Source: Dethiobacter sp. (GTDB lineage: Bacteria; Bacillota; Dethiobacteria; DTU022; UBA8154). Taken from it: DNA of 52,600 nt. Location of the stretch: NCBI GenBank assembly GCA_003605065.1, contig QZJM01000072.1, forward strand, positions 1 through 52,600, given 5' to 3'. The notes under the pieces are model-generated. The model was not told where the DNA came from and made no database searches. It worked only from the letters and a program-made list of their open reading frames with translations. The translations under genes and the position numbers were made by a program. Every line of letters starts with the position of its first letter. Position 1 is the first letter of the stretch. Shown here piece after piece: positions 45,513-52,600 of the stretch.

Positions 45513-45733
45513 AAAATATTATATTGTTAATAATAATAGTTTATAGAAATGTGTTTTCCCCAATGTTAACTCCGAGATGCAGGTTCTACCCTTCTTGCTC
45601 GCAATACTGTTATGATGCAGTGAAGCAATACGGTGTTATAAAGGGGATATTTTTAGGTTTTAGAAGAATGATGCGCTGTCATCCCTTAAACCCCGGGGGG
45701 TATGATCCCCTACCTTTACCCCAGGAAGAATAG
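45509..45733 (+). CDS. yidD: Membrane protein insertion efficiency factor YidD
   Basis: The product has 74 residues. VYRNVFSPMLTPRCRFYPSCSQYCYDAV with the conserved three-cysteine cluster and MRCHPLNPGGYDPLP are diagnostic. The N-terminal hydrophobic segment is likely to associate with the membrane next to YidC. It overlaps rnpA by 4 nt (ATGA). Confidence 0.96.
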   Translation: MKNIILLIIIVYRNVFSPMLTPRCRFYPSCSQYCYDAVKQYGVIKGIFLGFRRMMRCHPLNPGGYDPLPLPQEE

Positions 45734-45780
45734 AGGTAAAGTACAGCAGCAAAGATGGATAAAACAAGGGGGCTAACTTA

Positions 45781-46668
45781 ATGATACAGACTCTTGCCGG
45801 TTATATAAATATTATTTTAAGTTATTTTTACAATTTAGTAGGTGACTATGGGCTGGCAATTATCATGCTTACCGCTGTTGTAAATATTATTACTTTTCCT
45901 TTAACAAGAAAACAAATACAGGCATCTAAAAAATTACAGGATATACAACCCGAACTTAGAAAATTACAGGAAAAGTACAAGCACGATAAAGAAAAATATA
46001 ATAAGGTTACCATGGAGTATATGAAAGAACACAAGGTAAACCCCATGGGGGGGTGCCTTCCCCTTTTAGTCCAATTTCCGATCATGATTGCTGTTTTCCA
46101 GCTTCTTCGTGAACCGGGTATAATTGCCCAATCAGTAGAAAACTTTAATCCAAATTTTCTATTTTTCCCATTGGATCTTACCAAGCCGGATCCAATCTAT
46201 CTTTTACCGATAATGGCTGCTGCAGCTACTTTCTTTCACCAGAGACTGGTAATGACGGATCCCAAACAAAAAATGATGTTATATATATTTCCAGTAATGA
46301 TCATGGTTATTAGTGTAAGTTTTCCGGCAGGACTGGTGTTATACTGGTTTACAAATTCTTTGTTTTCTGTGGGAAATCATTATCTTTTAAAAAGAACAGA
46401 GAGTGCAAAAAATATAAAGGAATTAAAACTGAAAGAAAATAATAAGACTGAAAAAGAATATGATAAAAAAGAAGAGGAAAATATTAAGGATAATGGTTAT
46501 AGATCAAAGGATAATGGTTATGGATCAGCTGAAGTCTCTAAAAAGGAAAATACAACTTTAAAGCAAGCCAGAAAGAAAAAAGGAAAAGGCTTACCCCAAA
46601 AAGACGCCCCCAAAACTAGAAAGAAAACAACAAAAGGTAAAAAGAAAGGGGCTGAAAAAGCCAGATGA
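45781..46668 (+). CDS. yidC: Membrane protein insertase YidC/SpoIIIJ/OxaA
   Basis: The product has 295 residues. It has about five membrane helices; the first cytoplasmic loop is basic and charged (TRKQIQASKKLQDIQPELRK...), and NPMGGCLPLLVQFPIMIAVFQLLR is the family core. The N-terminus is short and lacks a lipobox. The C-terminal tail of about 85 residues is lysine-rich, likely ribosome-binding, and holds a 21-bp tandem repeat (46486-46527). GGGGG is 8 nt from the ATG. Confidence 0.96.
   Translation: MIQTLAGYINIILSYFYNLVGDYGLAIIMLTAVVNIITFPLTRKQIQASKKLQDIQPELRKLQEKYKHDKEKYNKVTMEYMKEHKVNPMGGCLPLLVQFPIMIAVFQLLREPGIIAQSVENFNPNFLFFPLDLTKPDPIYLLPIMAAAATFFHQRLVMTDPKQKMMLYIFPVMIMVISVSFPAGLVLYWFTNSLFSVGNHYLLKRTESAKNIKELKLKENNKTEKEYDKKEEENIKDNGYRSKDNGYGSAEVSKKENTTLKQARKKKGKGLPQKDAPKTRKKTTKGKKKGAEKAR
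46486..46527 (+). repeat. 21-bp tandem duplication in yidC
   Basis: AAGGATAATGGTTATAGATCA is followed at once by the same 21-mer with one change (A to G), adding KDNGYGS after KDNGYRS in the YidC tail. Confidence 0.9.
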
Positions 46669-47288
46669 TTTCCCTTGAAATTAACGCTAAAACTGTAGAA
46701 GAGGCCCTGGATGAAGGTATAAAAAAGTTGGGTGTAAAAAAAGAAAATTTAAAAATTGACATTTTATACGAGCCGGCACAGGGTTTATTAAAATATTTCG
46801 GTTCAAAAACGGCCAAAGTAAGGTTAACGGTAAAAAAAGAACCAGAAGAATTTATAAAAGACTTTATGCTCGAACTGCTGCATATTTTCAGCCTTGAAGG
46901 GGATGTTAACATTGAAAAAAAAGAAGAGGACGATCTTTATGTAAAGATAAACGGGAAAGATCTGGGACTTCTTATCGGTAAACGTGGAAACACATTAAAC
47001 TCCCTGCAGTACCTGGTTAATGTTGTCTTTCATCGGCAGTTTGCTAATAGTAAAGGACGGATTTTGCTGGATGTAGAAAATTACCGGCAAAAGCGTAAAC
47101 AGACACTGGAACAATTAGCAAAAAATTTAGCCCTTAAGGCTTTGAGAACCAAAAAAGAAGTAACTCTGGAACCCATGACCCCGCAAGAGAGGCGTATTAT
47201 ACATCTAGCCTTAAAAAATAACAGGGACGTTATCACTTCCAGTTACGGGGAAGAACCCTATCGCAAAGTTGTTATATCGCCGCGCTAG
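46665..47288 (+). CDS. jag: RNA-binding protein Jag/KhpB (EloR)
   Basis: The product has 207 residues: Jag-N domain (about 1-50, EINAKTVEEALDEGIKKLGVKKENL), KH domain (GLLIGKRGNTLNSLQYLVNVVFHR) and R3H domain (EPMTPQERRIIHLALKNNRDVITSSYGEEPYRKVVISP). It overlaps yidC by 4 nt. It is an RNA-binding regulator of cell elongation in related Firmicutes. Confidence 0.96.
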   Translation: MISLEINAKTVEEALDEGIKKLGVKKENLKIDILYEPAQGLLKYFGSKTAKVRLTVKKEPEEFIKDFMLELLHIFSLEGDVNIEKKEEDDLYVKINGKDLGLLIGKRGNTLNSLQYLVNVVFHRQFANSKGRILLDVENYRQKRKQTLEQLAKNLALKALRTKKEVTLEPMTPQERRIIHLALKNNRDVITSSYGEEPYRKVVISPR

Positions 47289-47314
47289 TCAAAAATCCAA
47301 TAAAAGGGAAAGAG

Positions 47315-47350
47315 GTCGCATGACCTGCATAAAGGGTTTGCGGCTTTTTT
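47315..47350 (+). terminator. Terminator after jag
   Basis: GTCGCA pairs with TGCGGC, with an inner CCT/AGG, and is followed by six T. Confidence 0.6.
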
Positions 47351-47365
47351 GTATGGTATAAATGC

Positions 47366-47394
47366 TTGTTTAACATGTTAAAATATGTTAAAAT
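47366..47394 (+). promoter_or_regulatory. Probable promoter of mnmE-rsmG
   Basis: TTGTTT (47366-47371), a 17-nt spacer and TAAAAT (47389-47394). The spacer and -10 contain a tandem ATGTTAAAAT repeat. Confidence 0.5.
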
Positions 47395-47414
47395 AGAACA
47401 AATGTGCGCAAATA

Positions 47415-47492
47415 GGAAGGAGGCAGCCTGGTACAGATGGGCCATAAAAGAGAAAAAAAGCGGCTTATTTTTAAGACCAGGTGATTGTTTTG
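47415..47492 (+). promoter_or_regulatory. Leader of mnmE with distant Shine-Dalgarno
   Basis: GGAAGGAGG (47415-47423) lies 66 nt upstream of the TTG at 47490. CCTGGT (47427-47432) can pair with ACCAGG (47476-47481); an inner A-rich/T-rich hairpin with loop CGG helps. Folded, the spacing would be about 11 nt. Alternatively a 15-codon leader frame (ATG at 47437, TGA at 47482-47484) may couple to mnmE, or AGGTGA (47479-47484) is a modest direct site. Confidence 0.35.
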
Positions 47493-48905
47493 GAAAATGA
47501 TAATGATACTATTGTAGCCATTTCTACTCCTCCAGGGGAGGGTGGTATCGGTATAGTACGTATGAGCGGTAAAGATTCTTTAGATATCGCTTTAAAAATA
47601 TTTGTAAGGCCCTCTGAAAAAGCTAACGATAAAATAAAAAATAAAACTGTCCCCAGGAGGTTGTATTATGGTTATATCATCGATGAGCAGGGGAAAGAAA
47701 TCGACGAAGTATTATTGAGCTATATGCAGGCCCCCTATACCTATACACGGGAAGATATCGTAGAAATTAATGCCCACGGAGGCATTGTTCCTTTAAGAAA
47801 TATTATAAAACTAATCATCAGGAAAGGCGCCAGGCTTGCAGAACCGGGTGAATTTACCAGAAGAGCCTATTTAAACGGCAGGATAGATCTTCTCCAGGCG
47901 GAAAGCATCCTGTCTATTATAAGGGCTAAAACGGAAAAAGGTTTAAAAGCAGCCATACAAAGCCTTAAAGGTGCCCTTTCCGGTGAAATATTAAAAATTC
48001 GCGATGATGTTATCGATATACTCTCCGAAATAGAAGTAGATGTGGACTATGCCCATGAGGATATTGATTTTGGAAGCGAAAATTATCAAAATATAACCCG
48101 CCGCATTAAAGATCTAAAAGAAAGAATGGATGCTCTTCTGGAGAAAAGAATTAAGGGGAAAATATTACAAGAAGGTTTAAAAACCGTTATTGTCGGTAAA
48201 CCTAACGTCGGTAAATCTTCCCTCTATAACTATCTTATTAGGGAAGAAAGGGCTATCGTCACAGAAATTCCGGGTACCACCCGGGACCTTTTGATTGAAT
48301 ATATTAATTTGAAAGGTGTACCCTTAAAACTTATCGATACGGCAGGTCTTCGCAAAGATGGCGACAAGGTGGAAAAAATTGGTATGGAATATTCTAAAAA
48401 AGCCATGGAGGAAGCAGATCTGCTTTTGTTTTTACTTGATGCTTCTACAGGTATTACAGCGGAAGATAAATGGATTTACGAACAGATCCCCTCTTTTAAC
48501 CGGCCCAATATCATTATTATTCTTAACAAAATAGATTTAAAAAAGGAGATTAGTAAAGAACTTGTACAGGGAACACTTTCCTGTAAAGCGGTACTGGAGA
48601 CATCGCTGACAACAGGGGAAGGACTTGAGCAGCTGGAAGAAGCAATTACGGAACTGGTTTTTTCCGGTGTTTTTAAAGGAGAAGAAGACGGTGCTTTGCT
48701 CCTGGAAGCCAGGCATGGTGAGATAATTTCCCAGGCAATAGTGAGCCTGGAAGATGTCATGAAAGCTCTTAAAGAAAAATATCCCCTTGATATTGTCAGC
48801 ATTGACCTCCGCCAGGTGCATCAATACCTTGGTAACCTGCTCGGAGAGGACACCGGGGAAGCAGTACTGGATCATATCTTCCAGAGGTTTTGTATCGGAA
48901 AATAG
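47490..48905 (+). CDS. mnmE: tRNA-modifying GTPase MnmE
   Basis: The product has 471 residues from the TTG at 47490, which fits both AGGTGA 5 nt upstream and the family's usual N-terminus (DTIVAISTPPGEGGIGIVRMSG); a GTG at 47481 is the alternative. The N-terminal domain binds the folate substrate. The G domain has GKPNVGKSSLYN, TEIPGTTRD, DTAGLRKD and NKID. The C-terminus is FCIGK with the essential cysteine. With MnmG it adds carboxymethylaminomethyl to U34 of tRNAs. mnmG is not next to it here. Confidence 0.96.
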   Translation: MENDNDTIVAISTPPGEGGIGIVRMSGKDSLDIALKIFVRPSEKANDKIKNKTVPRRLYYGYIIDEQGKEIDEVLLSYMQAPYTYTREDIVEINAHGGIVPLRNIIKLIIRKGARLAEPGEFTRRAYLNGRIDLLQAESILSIIRAKTEKGLKAAIQSLKGALSGEILKIRDDVIDILSEIEVDVDYAHEDIDFGSENYQNITRRIKDLKERMDALLEKRIKGKILQEGLKTVIVGKPNVGKSSLYNYLIREERAIVTEIPGTTRDLLIEYINLKGVPLKLIDTAGLRKDGDKVEKIGMEYSKKAMEEADLLLFLLDASTGITAEDKWIYEQIPSFNRPNIIIILNKIDLKKEISKELVQGTLSCKAVLETSLTTGEGLEQLEEAITELVFSGVFKGEEDGALLLEARHGEIISQAIVSLEDVMKALKEKYPLDIVSIDLRQVHQYLGNLLGEDTGEAVLDHIFQRFCIGK

Positions 48906-48922
48906 GAAATGAAGGTTAAATT

Positions 48923-49666
48923 ATGCCAGAAATAAAAGAATTACAAATAAGTGATATTATAACAGAAGCTGCTTCCTGGGATCTTGTACTGCAGGAGGAA
49001 CAAGCCCGGCTTTTGAAAAAGTATTATGAGCTTCTTATCACAGAAAACAAAAATACTAATTTAACGCGTATCGTTGATCCCATGACAGTACTGGAGGAAC
49101 ATTTTATAGACTCTCTCGTAGGGCTTAAGAAAGGAAAAGATAAAACTGGCTATGAATTGTTAGACCTGGGAAGCGGAGCCGGTTTTCCAGGTCTGCCCAT
49201 TAAAATATATCTCTCTCATATCAAGCTATGCTTACTGGATTCATCGGGAAAAAAGATAGCATTTTTAAGATTACTGCTTAAGGAATTGAAATTAGAGGGG
49301 GTAGCTTTACTGCATCAAAGGGCTGAAGACCTGGGAAGGGGTAAAGGAAGGGAAGCTTTTTCCTGGGTTACAGCACGGGCTCTTGCTCCTCTTGTCGTTT
49401 TATTGGAGTTGGCTTTACCACTGGTTAAAAAAGGCGGATATTTTTGGGCATTTAAAGGACCGGATTTTATAAAGGAAATGGAAGAGGCCGGGGAAATCCT
49501 AAGGCATTGCGGGGGAAGACTCGTCGAAACAATCTCTTATCAATTAATAAGGGGACAAAAAAACAGAAACATTTTAATATTTAAGAAAGAAAAAAAAACA
49601 GATGAACGCTTTCCTCGTAAGGCAGGGATTCCCCAAAAAAGACCCTTGCTAAAAAAAGATAAATGA
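48923..49666 (+). CDS. rsmG: 16S rRNA m7G527 methyltransferase
   Basis: The product has 247 residues. ENKNTNLTRIVDPMTVLEEHFIDSL and the SAM site LLDLGSGAGFPGLPIKI are typical; ARALAPLVVLLELALPLVKKGGYFWAFKG follows. It methylates G527 of 16S rRNA; loss gives low-level streptomycin resistance in related bacteria. GAAGG is 7 nt from the ATG. The last 25 residues are lysine-rich, beyond the usual family end. Confidence 0.96.
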   Translation: MPEIKELQISDIITEAASWDLVLQEEQARLLKKYYELLITENKNTNLTRIVDPMTVLEEHFIDSLVGLKKGKDKTGYELLDLGSGAGFPGLPIKIYLSHIKLCLLDSSGKKIAFLRLLLKELKLEGVALLHQRAEDLGRGKGREAFSWVTARALAPLVVLLELALPLVKKGGYFWAFKGPDFIKEMEEAGEILRHCGGRLVETISYQLIRGQKNRNILIFKKEKKTDERFPRKAGIPQKRPLLKKDK

Positions 49667-49793
49667 AGGCAGGAAAAAAAATGCTTATGTCGAATAATTA
49701 CAGCAAATTATAAAATAACAACAGTATAAAGAATTAGTATTGTTACGACATGTTCATCAAATGTGAACGTTCATAAGGCGAGAGGTGATGCTG

Positions 49794-50633
49794 ATGAAAG
49801 AACGCTGGGGAAAGAAAATAATGATAGAACGTAAGGAAGAAGAAAAAGAGGAAATAAGGAAGGTTAAAATGGAATTAGTCCGTTCTAACCCCTACCAGCC
49901 CAGAAAAACATTTGAAAAAGAAAAGATCCAGGAGCTAGCTCAATCAATAAAGACATATGGTTTGCTCCAACCTGTGATCGTAACACCTGACGGTGACGGT
50001 TACTGCATCGTAGCCGGTGAGCGCCGTTTTATGGCCTGTGAAACGCTGGGGTGGACTGAAATTCCAGCTATAATCAGGGCATATCAGGGAAGTTCCATGG
50101 CAGCAGTGGCACTTATAGAAAACCTGCAACGAGAAAATCTAAATTTTATCGAAGAAACTCAGGGCTATAAGAGGCTTATAGATGAATATAACTTAACCCA
50201 GGAAGTCCTGGCACAGAGGCTGGGAAAAAGTCAATCTACTATTGCCAATAAATTGCGCTTATTAAAGTTACCTGATAACATCATAACAATGCTAAAAGAC
50301 GGAGAACTTACGGAAAGACATGCCAGGGCCTTACTAAAACTTAATTCTGAAGAAAAACAACTTGAAGCAGTACAAATTATGTTAGAAATGGAATTAAATG
50401 TAAAAGAAGCAGAAAAATTAGTTCAAGATCTTCATAAAAAGGAAACAACAGCCCCCAAAAGTAACGTTTTGCATCGAAAAGTTGTAATTAGAGATTTAAG
50501 AATATTTTTAAATACGATCAGACAGGCCATAAATATTATTCGCAGGGCCGGTTTAAATCCACAGGTAGATGAATCGGACAATGATCAATTCTTTGAGATG
50601 CGTATTCGTTTGCCAAAAAAAGAAAAAGAATAG
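49794..50633 (+). CDS. noc: Nucleoid occlusion protein Noc
   Basis: The product has 279 residues of the ParB-CTPase family, with IVAGERRFMACETLG (CTP motif) and ENLQRENLNFIEE. The specificity region GKSQSTIANKLRLLKLP and LTERHARALL match Bacillus Noc rather than ParB, and a perfect Noc-site palindrome is in the window at 26046. Noc blocks Z-ring assembly over the nucleoid. Its N-terminus (MKERWGKKIMIERKEEE) is charged and lacks an obvious FFGL-type membrane-targeting helix. GAGGTG is 6 nt from the ATG at 49794. Confidence 0.9.
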   Translation: MKERWGKKIMIERKEEEKEEIRKVKMELVRSNPYQPRKTFEKEKIQELAQSIKTYGLLQPVIVTPDGDGYCIVAGERRFMACETLGWTEIPAIIRAYQGSSMAAVALIENLQRENLNFIEETQGYKRLIDEYNLTQEVLAQRLGKSQSTIANKLRLLKLPDNIITMLKDGELTERHARALLKLNSEEKQLEAVQIMLEMELNVKEAEKLVQDLHKKETTAPKSNVLHRKVVIRDLRIFLNTIRQAINIIRRAGLNPQVDESDNDQFFEMRIRLPKKEKE

Positions 50634-50672
50634 TACTTGAGAAAATAGTTAGCTTTAAAATAAATAACATAA

Positions 50673-50699
50673 TCCGGGGAAAAAGCCCGGATTTTTATT
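50673..50699 (+). terminator. Terminator after noc
   Basis: TCCGGG and CCCGGA pair with a short A-rich loop and are followed by TTTTTATTT. Confidence 0.75.
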
Positions 50700-50731
50700 T
50701 CCTTTTAATTTATGGGAAGGAACTATTTTCA

Positions 50732-50747
50732 TGTTTCACGAATATAT
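50732..50747 (+). promoter_or_regulatory. Degenerate parS half-site upstream of parA
   Basis: TGTTTCACG (50732-50740) matches the left nine bases of parS exactly, but the right half (AATATAT) does not. It may be a decayed site or a weak autoregulatory site. Confidence 0.3.
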
Positions 50748-50798
50748 AGATGAAATATAAAAAAATGTTGTGTACAAGAGCGGAAATGAGGTAAAAAT

Positions 50799-51557
50799 AT
50801 GGAAGGCGTTATCGCCATTGCCAATCAAAAAGGCGGGGTTGGAAAAACTACTACTGCAGTAAATTTAAGCGCATGCCTGGCCAACCTGGGGCATAGAGTT
50901 TTGTTGCTGGATATAGATCCCCAGGGGAATGCTTCCAGCGGAATCGGGGTTGATAAAAAAAATATTAAAACATGTATCTATGATGCCCTTATTAATGAAA
51001 TACCTGTAGAAAAGGTTATTTACAAAAGCAAGCAGCAACAACTATTTGTGATTCCTGCTACCATACAACTTGCTGGTGCTGAAATTGAACTGGTACCTAC
51101 AATCTCCCGCGAAGTAAGGTTATGGAGAGTACTTGAACCAGTTAAAAACAAGTTCAAATTTATTATTATTGATTGCCCCCCTTCATTGGGTTTGCTTACC
51201 TTAAATGCTTTAACGGCTGCTGATTATATTTTGGTTCCCATACAGTGCGAATATTATGCTCTGGAAGGATTGGGGCAGCTTGTCAGTACCGTTAATCTAG
51301 TAAAAAAGCATCTTAACAGCAGATTGAAGATTGGGGGAGTCCTTTTAACAATGTACGATACCAGGACAAACCTTTCCGGCCAGGTCGCCGATGAAGTCCG
51401 TAAATATTTTGGAGATTTAGTTTTTAAAGCTGTTGTTCCTAGAAATGTGAGGTTAAGTGAGGCACCCAGTTATGGCGAGTCGATCCTGGATTACGATCCT
51501 CGCAGCAAGGGGGCAGAAGTATATAAGAATATGGCGGAGGAGGTTCTGGCGCGATGA
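50799..51557 (+). CDS. parA: Chromosome partitioning ATPase ParA/Soj
   Basis: The product has 252 residues. The deviant Walker A is NQKGGVGKTTTAVNLSACL, Walker A' DIDPQGNASSGIG, and Walker B IIIDCPPSLG. It binds DNA as an ATP dimer, is stimulated by ParB, and also acts on DnaA in Bacillus. GAGGT is 6 nt from the ATG. It overlaps parB by 4 nt. Confidence 0.97.
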   Translation: MEGVIAIANQKGGVGKTTTAVNLSACLANLGHRVLLLDIDPQGNASSGIGVDKKNIKTCIYDALINEIPVEKVIYKSKQQQLFVIPATIQLAGAEIELVPTISREVRLWRVLEPVKNKFKFIIIDCPPSLGLLTLNALTAADYILVPIQCEYYALEGLGQLVSTVNLVKKHLNSRLKIGGVLLTMYDTRTNLSGQVADEVRKYFGDLVFKAVVPRNVRLSEAPSYGESILDYDPRSKGAEVYKNMAEEVLAR

Positions 51558-52438
51558 GCAAGCAGAGATTGGGAAAAGGATTGGGAGCTTTAATTCCAGA
51601 ATTTAAAAATGAAAGTATTGACCTAAAGAATCAGGGTGTAACAGAAATACCAATAGAAAAAATAAAGCCTAATCCGCAGCAGCCTAGAAAAGATTTTGCT
51701 GCGGAAAAATTGAGGGAACTGGCGGACACTATCAAAACGTATGGTGTCATTCAGCCGGTAATACTACATAAAGAAAACGAAAGTTATATTCTGGTCGCCG
51801 GTGAAAGAAGGTTCAGGGCGGCGCAGCTTGTAGGGTTAAGAACAATTCCAGCCATAATCAAAGAATACTATTCTAAAGAACTGATGGAGATTGCCCTGGT
51901 AGAAAACTTGCAGAGAGAGGATCTTAATCCCCTGGAGGAGGCCGACGCTTATAAAAGGCTCATCGAAGAATTTGGCTTTATTCAAGAAGAACTCTCCCAA
52001 AAAGTAGGGCGCAGCCGATCGGCAATTGCGAACTCGCTAAGGCTCTTATCCCTGGATGATGAAGTAAAAAAACACCTGACTGAGGGGCGAATGAGCCCCG
52101 GGCAGGCAAGGCCGCTGCTTTCACTGAGCAGTCCCGAAGAACAACGCCAACTAGCTTTAAAAATTATAAATAAAAGTTTAACTGCCAGAGATGTAGAGAA
52201 TCTGGTAAAAAACCTTAAAAGAAAAAAAGAATCACCGGATATCAAAAAAGAAAAAGATGCGGAAAAACAGCTGCAGCAATTATTAATTATTGATTTAGAG
52301 GAAAAGATCAGAAAAAGATATGGAACCAAAGTAAATATCAAAAAAGATACCAAGGAAGGAAAAATTGAGATCTATTTTTATGGGGAGGAAGATCTGGAGA
52401 GGCTGCTTGACTTGTTGTTGAAAGAAGTACAAAGTTAA
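51554..52438 (+). CDS. parB: Chromosome partitioning protein ParB/Spo0J
   Basis: The product has 294 residues. The N-terminal KGLGALIP motif stimulates ParA. The CTPase domain has LVAGERRFRAAQLVG and ENLQREDLNPLEEADAYKRL. The helix-turn-helix is GRSRSAIANSLRLLSL, then MSPGQARPLLSL. The C-terminal dimerisation domain ends the protein. It spreads from parS as a CTP-dependent clamp. Two perfect parS sites lie immediately downstream (52439 and 52495). Confidence 0.97.
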   Translation: MSKQRLGKGLGALIPEFKNESIDLKNQGVTEIPIEKIKPNPQQPRKDFAAEKLRELADTIKTYGVIQPVILHKENESYILVAGERRFRAAQLVGLRTIPAIIKEYYSKELMEIALVENLQREDLNPLEEADAYKRLIEEFGFIQEELSQKVGRSRSAIANSLRLLSLDDEVKKHLTEGRMSPGQARPLLSLSSPEEQRQLALKIINKSLTARDVENLVKNLKRKKESPDIKKEKDAEKQLQQLLIIDLEEKIRKRYGTKVNIKKDTKEGKIEIYFYGEEDLERLLDLLLKEVQS

Positions 52439-52454
52439 TGTTTCACGTGAAACA
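52439..52454. promoter_or_regulatory. parS: parS site 1
   Basis: TGTTTCACGTGAAACA, a perfect 16-bp palindrome that equals the ParB-binding parS consensus. It begins at the first base after the parB stop codon. Confidence 0.95.
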
Positions 52455-52494
52455 ATTTAAAGTGAGTTATGGAAAAAGGTGAAAGTTGTTGCCA

Positions 52495-52510
52495 TGTTTC
52501 ACGTGAAACA
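52495..52510. promoter_or_regulatory. parS: parS site 2
   Basis: This is a second identical parS palindrome, 40 bp after the first. The DNA from here to the window end is A+T rich and shows no gene. Confidence 0.95.
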
Positions 52511-52600
52511 TTTAAAGAATATTTATTTTTTATATTATTATATTTTTCTATATTTTTTTATAATAAGCAGGAGAAAAGAAATATCCGGCGAATTTTATAC

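Noticed and set aside
47437-47484. 15-codon leader peptide upstream of mnmE as a separate gene
   Set aside because: The SD-to-ATG distance is 13 nt and the peptide has no regulatory codon run; kept only as an alternative reading of the leader.

Overview
The window reads as a chromosome segment around the replication origin of a low-to-moderate G+C, spore-forming anaerobic member of the Firmicutes (Clostridia in the broad sense). The evidence is gene content and order: dnaA-dnaN-recF-(dciA)-remB-gyrB-gyrA on one side of the origin, rpmH-rnpA-yidD-yidC-jag-mnmE-rsmG-noc-parA-parB on the other, consensus parS sites, T-box regulation, a GerMN-domain lipoprotein and a NuoE/NuoF pair of the hydrogenase/dehydrogenase type. 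I cannot name the species. Nearly all genes left of about 44.7 kb are on the minus strand and all genes right of it are on the plus strand, so transcription runs away from an origin that is split around dnaA (DnaA boxes at 43266-43317 and 44713-44756).

Left to right. 1-2.2 kb: nuoF (cut by the window edge) and nuoE. 2.2-5.2 kb: an accessory stretch with a putative ECF-transporter S component, a decayed IS21-type transposase piece, a YaiI/YqxD protein, a tRNA-Ser(CGA) with a stray tRNA-Ser 3' end nearby, a PIN/AbrB toxin-antitoxin pair with its own promoter, and a small gene remnant. 5.2-9.3 kb: tadA, a small ferredoxin, cbpM, cbpA and typA. 9.5-13.2 kb: tRNA-Arg(ACG), tRNA-Ser(GCT) and tRNA-Ser(TGA), next to serS and argS. 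13.3-18.7 kb: a beta-propeller/GerMN lipoprotein, a REP-like palindrome, a two-component system and a type-4 uracil-DNA glycosylase. 18.8-24 kb: pdxT-pdxS (vitamin B6), ddl, and an EF-G paralogue. 24-31.4 kb: branched-chain amino acid synthesis (leuCD, and ilvE-ilvD-ilvB-ilvH behind a T-box with a consensus promoter). 31.4-35.1 kb: a cysteine hydrolase, a carboxyltransferase without a biotinyl domain, and a membrane-anchored FAD protein. 35.1-44.7 kb: gyrA, gyrB, remB, dciA, recF, dnaN, dnaA. 45-52.4 kb: the ribosome, RNase P, membrane insertion, tRNA/rRNA modification and chromosome segregation genes.

Most of the window is conserved housekeeping DNA. The observations I rate highest are these. 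(1) A perfect 14-bp match to the Bacillus Noc-binding palindrome lies in the ilvH-leuC gap, with a noc gene about 24 kb away in the same window and a one-mismatch copy inside cbpA. (2) A recurrent leader arrangement occurs in which a strong Shine-Dalgarno is 40-50 nt from its start codon but a long hairpin between them would bring it to normal spacing; it is clear at the EF-G paralogue and ilvE, and weaker at mnmE. (3) Two perfect parS sites directly follow parB. (4) A beta-propeller is fused to two GerMN domains. (5) A tRNA-Ser 3'-end scar and an IS21 fragment mark an old insertion area. I found no complete unknown defence or mobile system, CRISPR array, rRNA gene or intact transposon.
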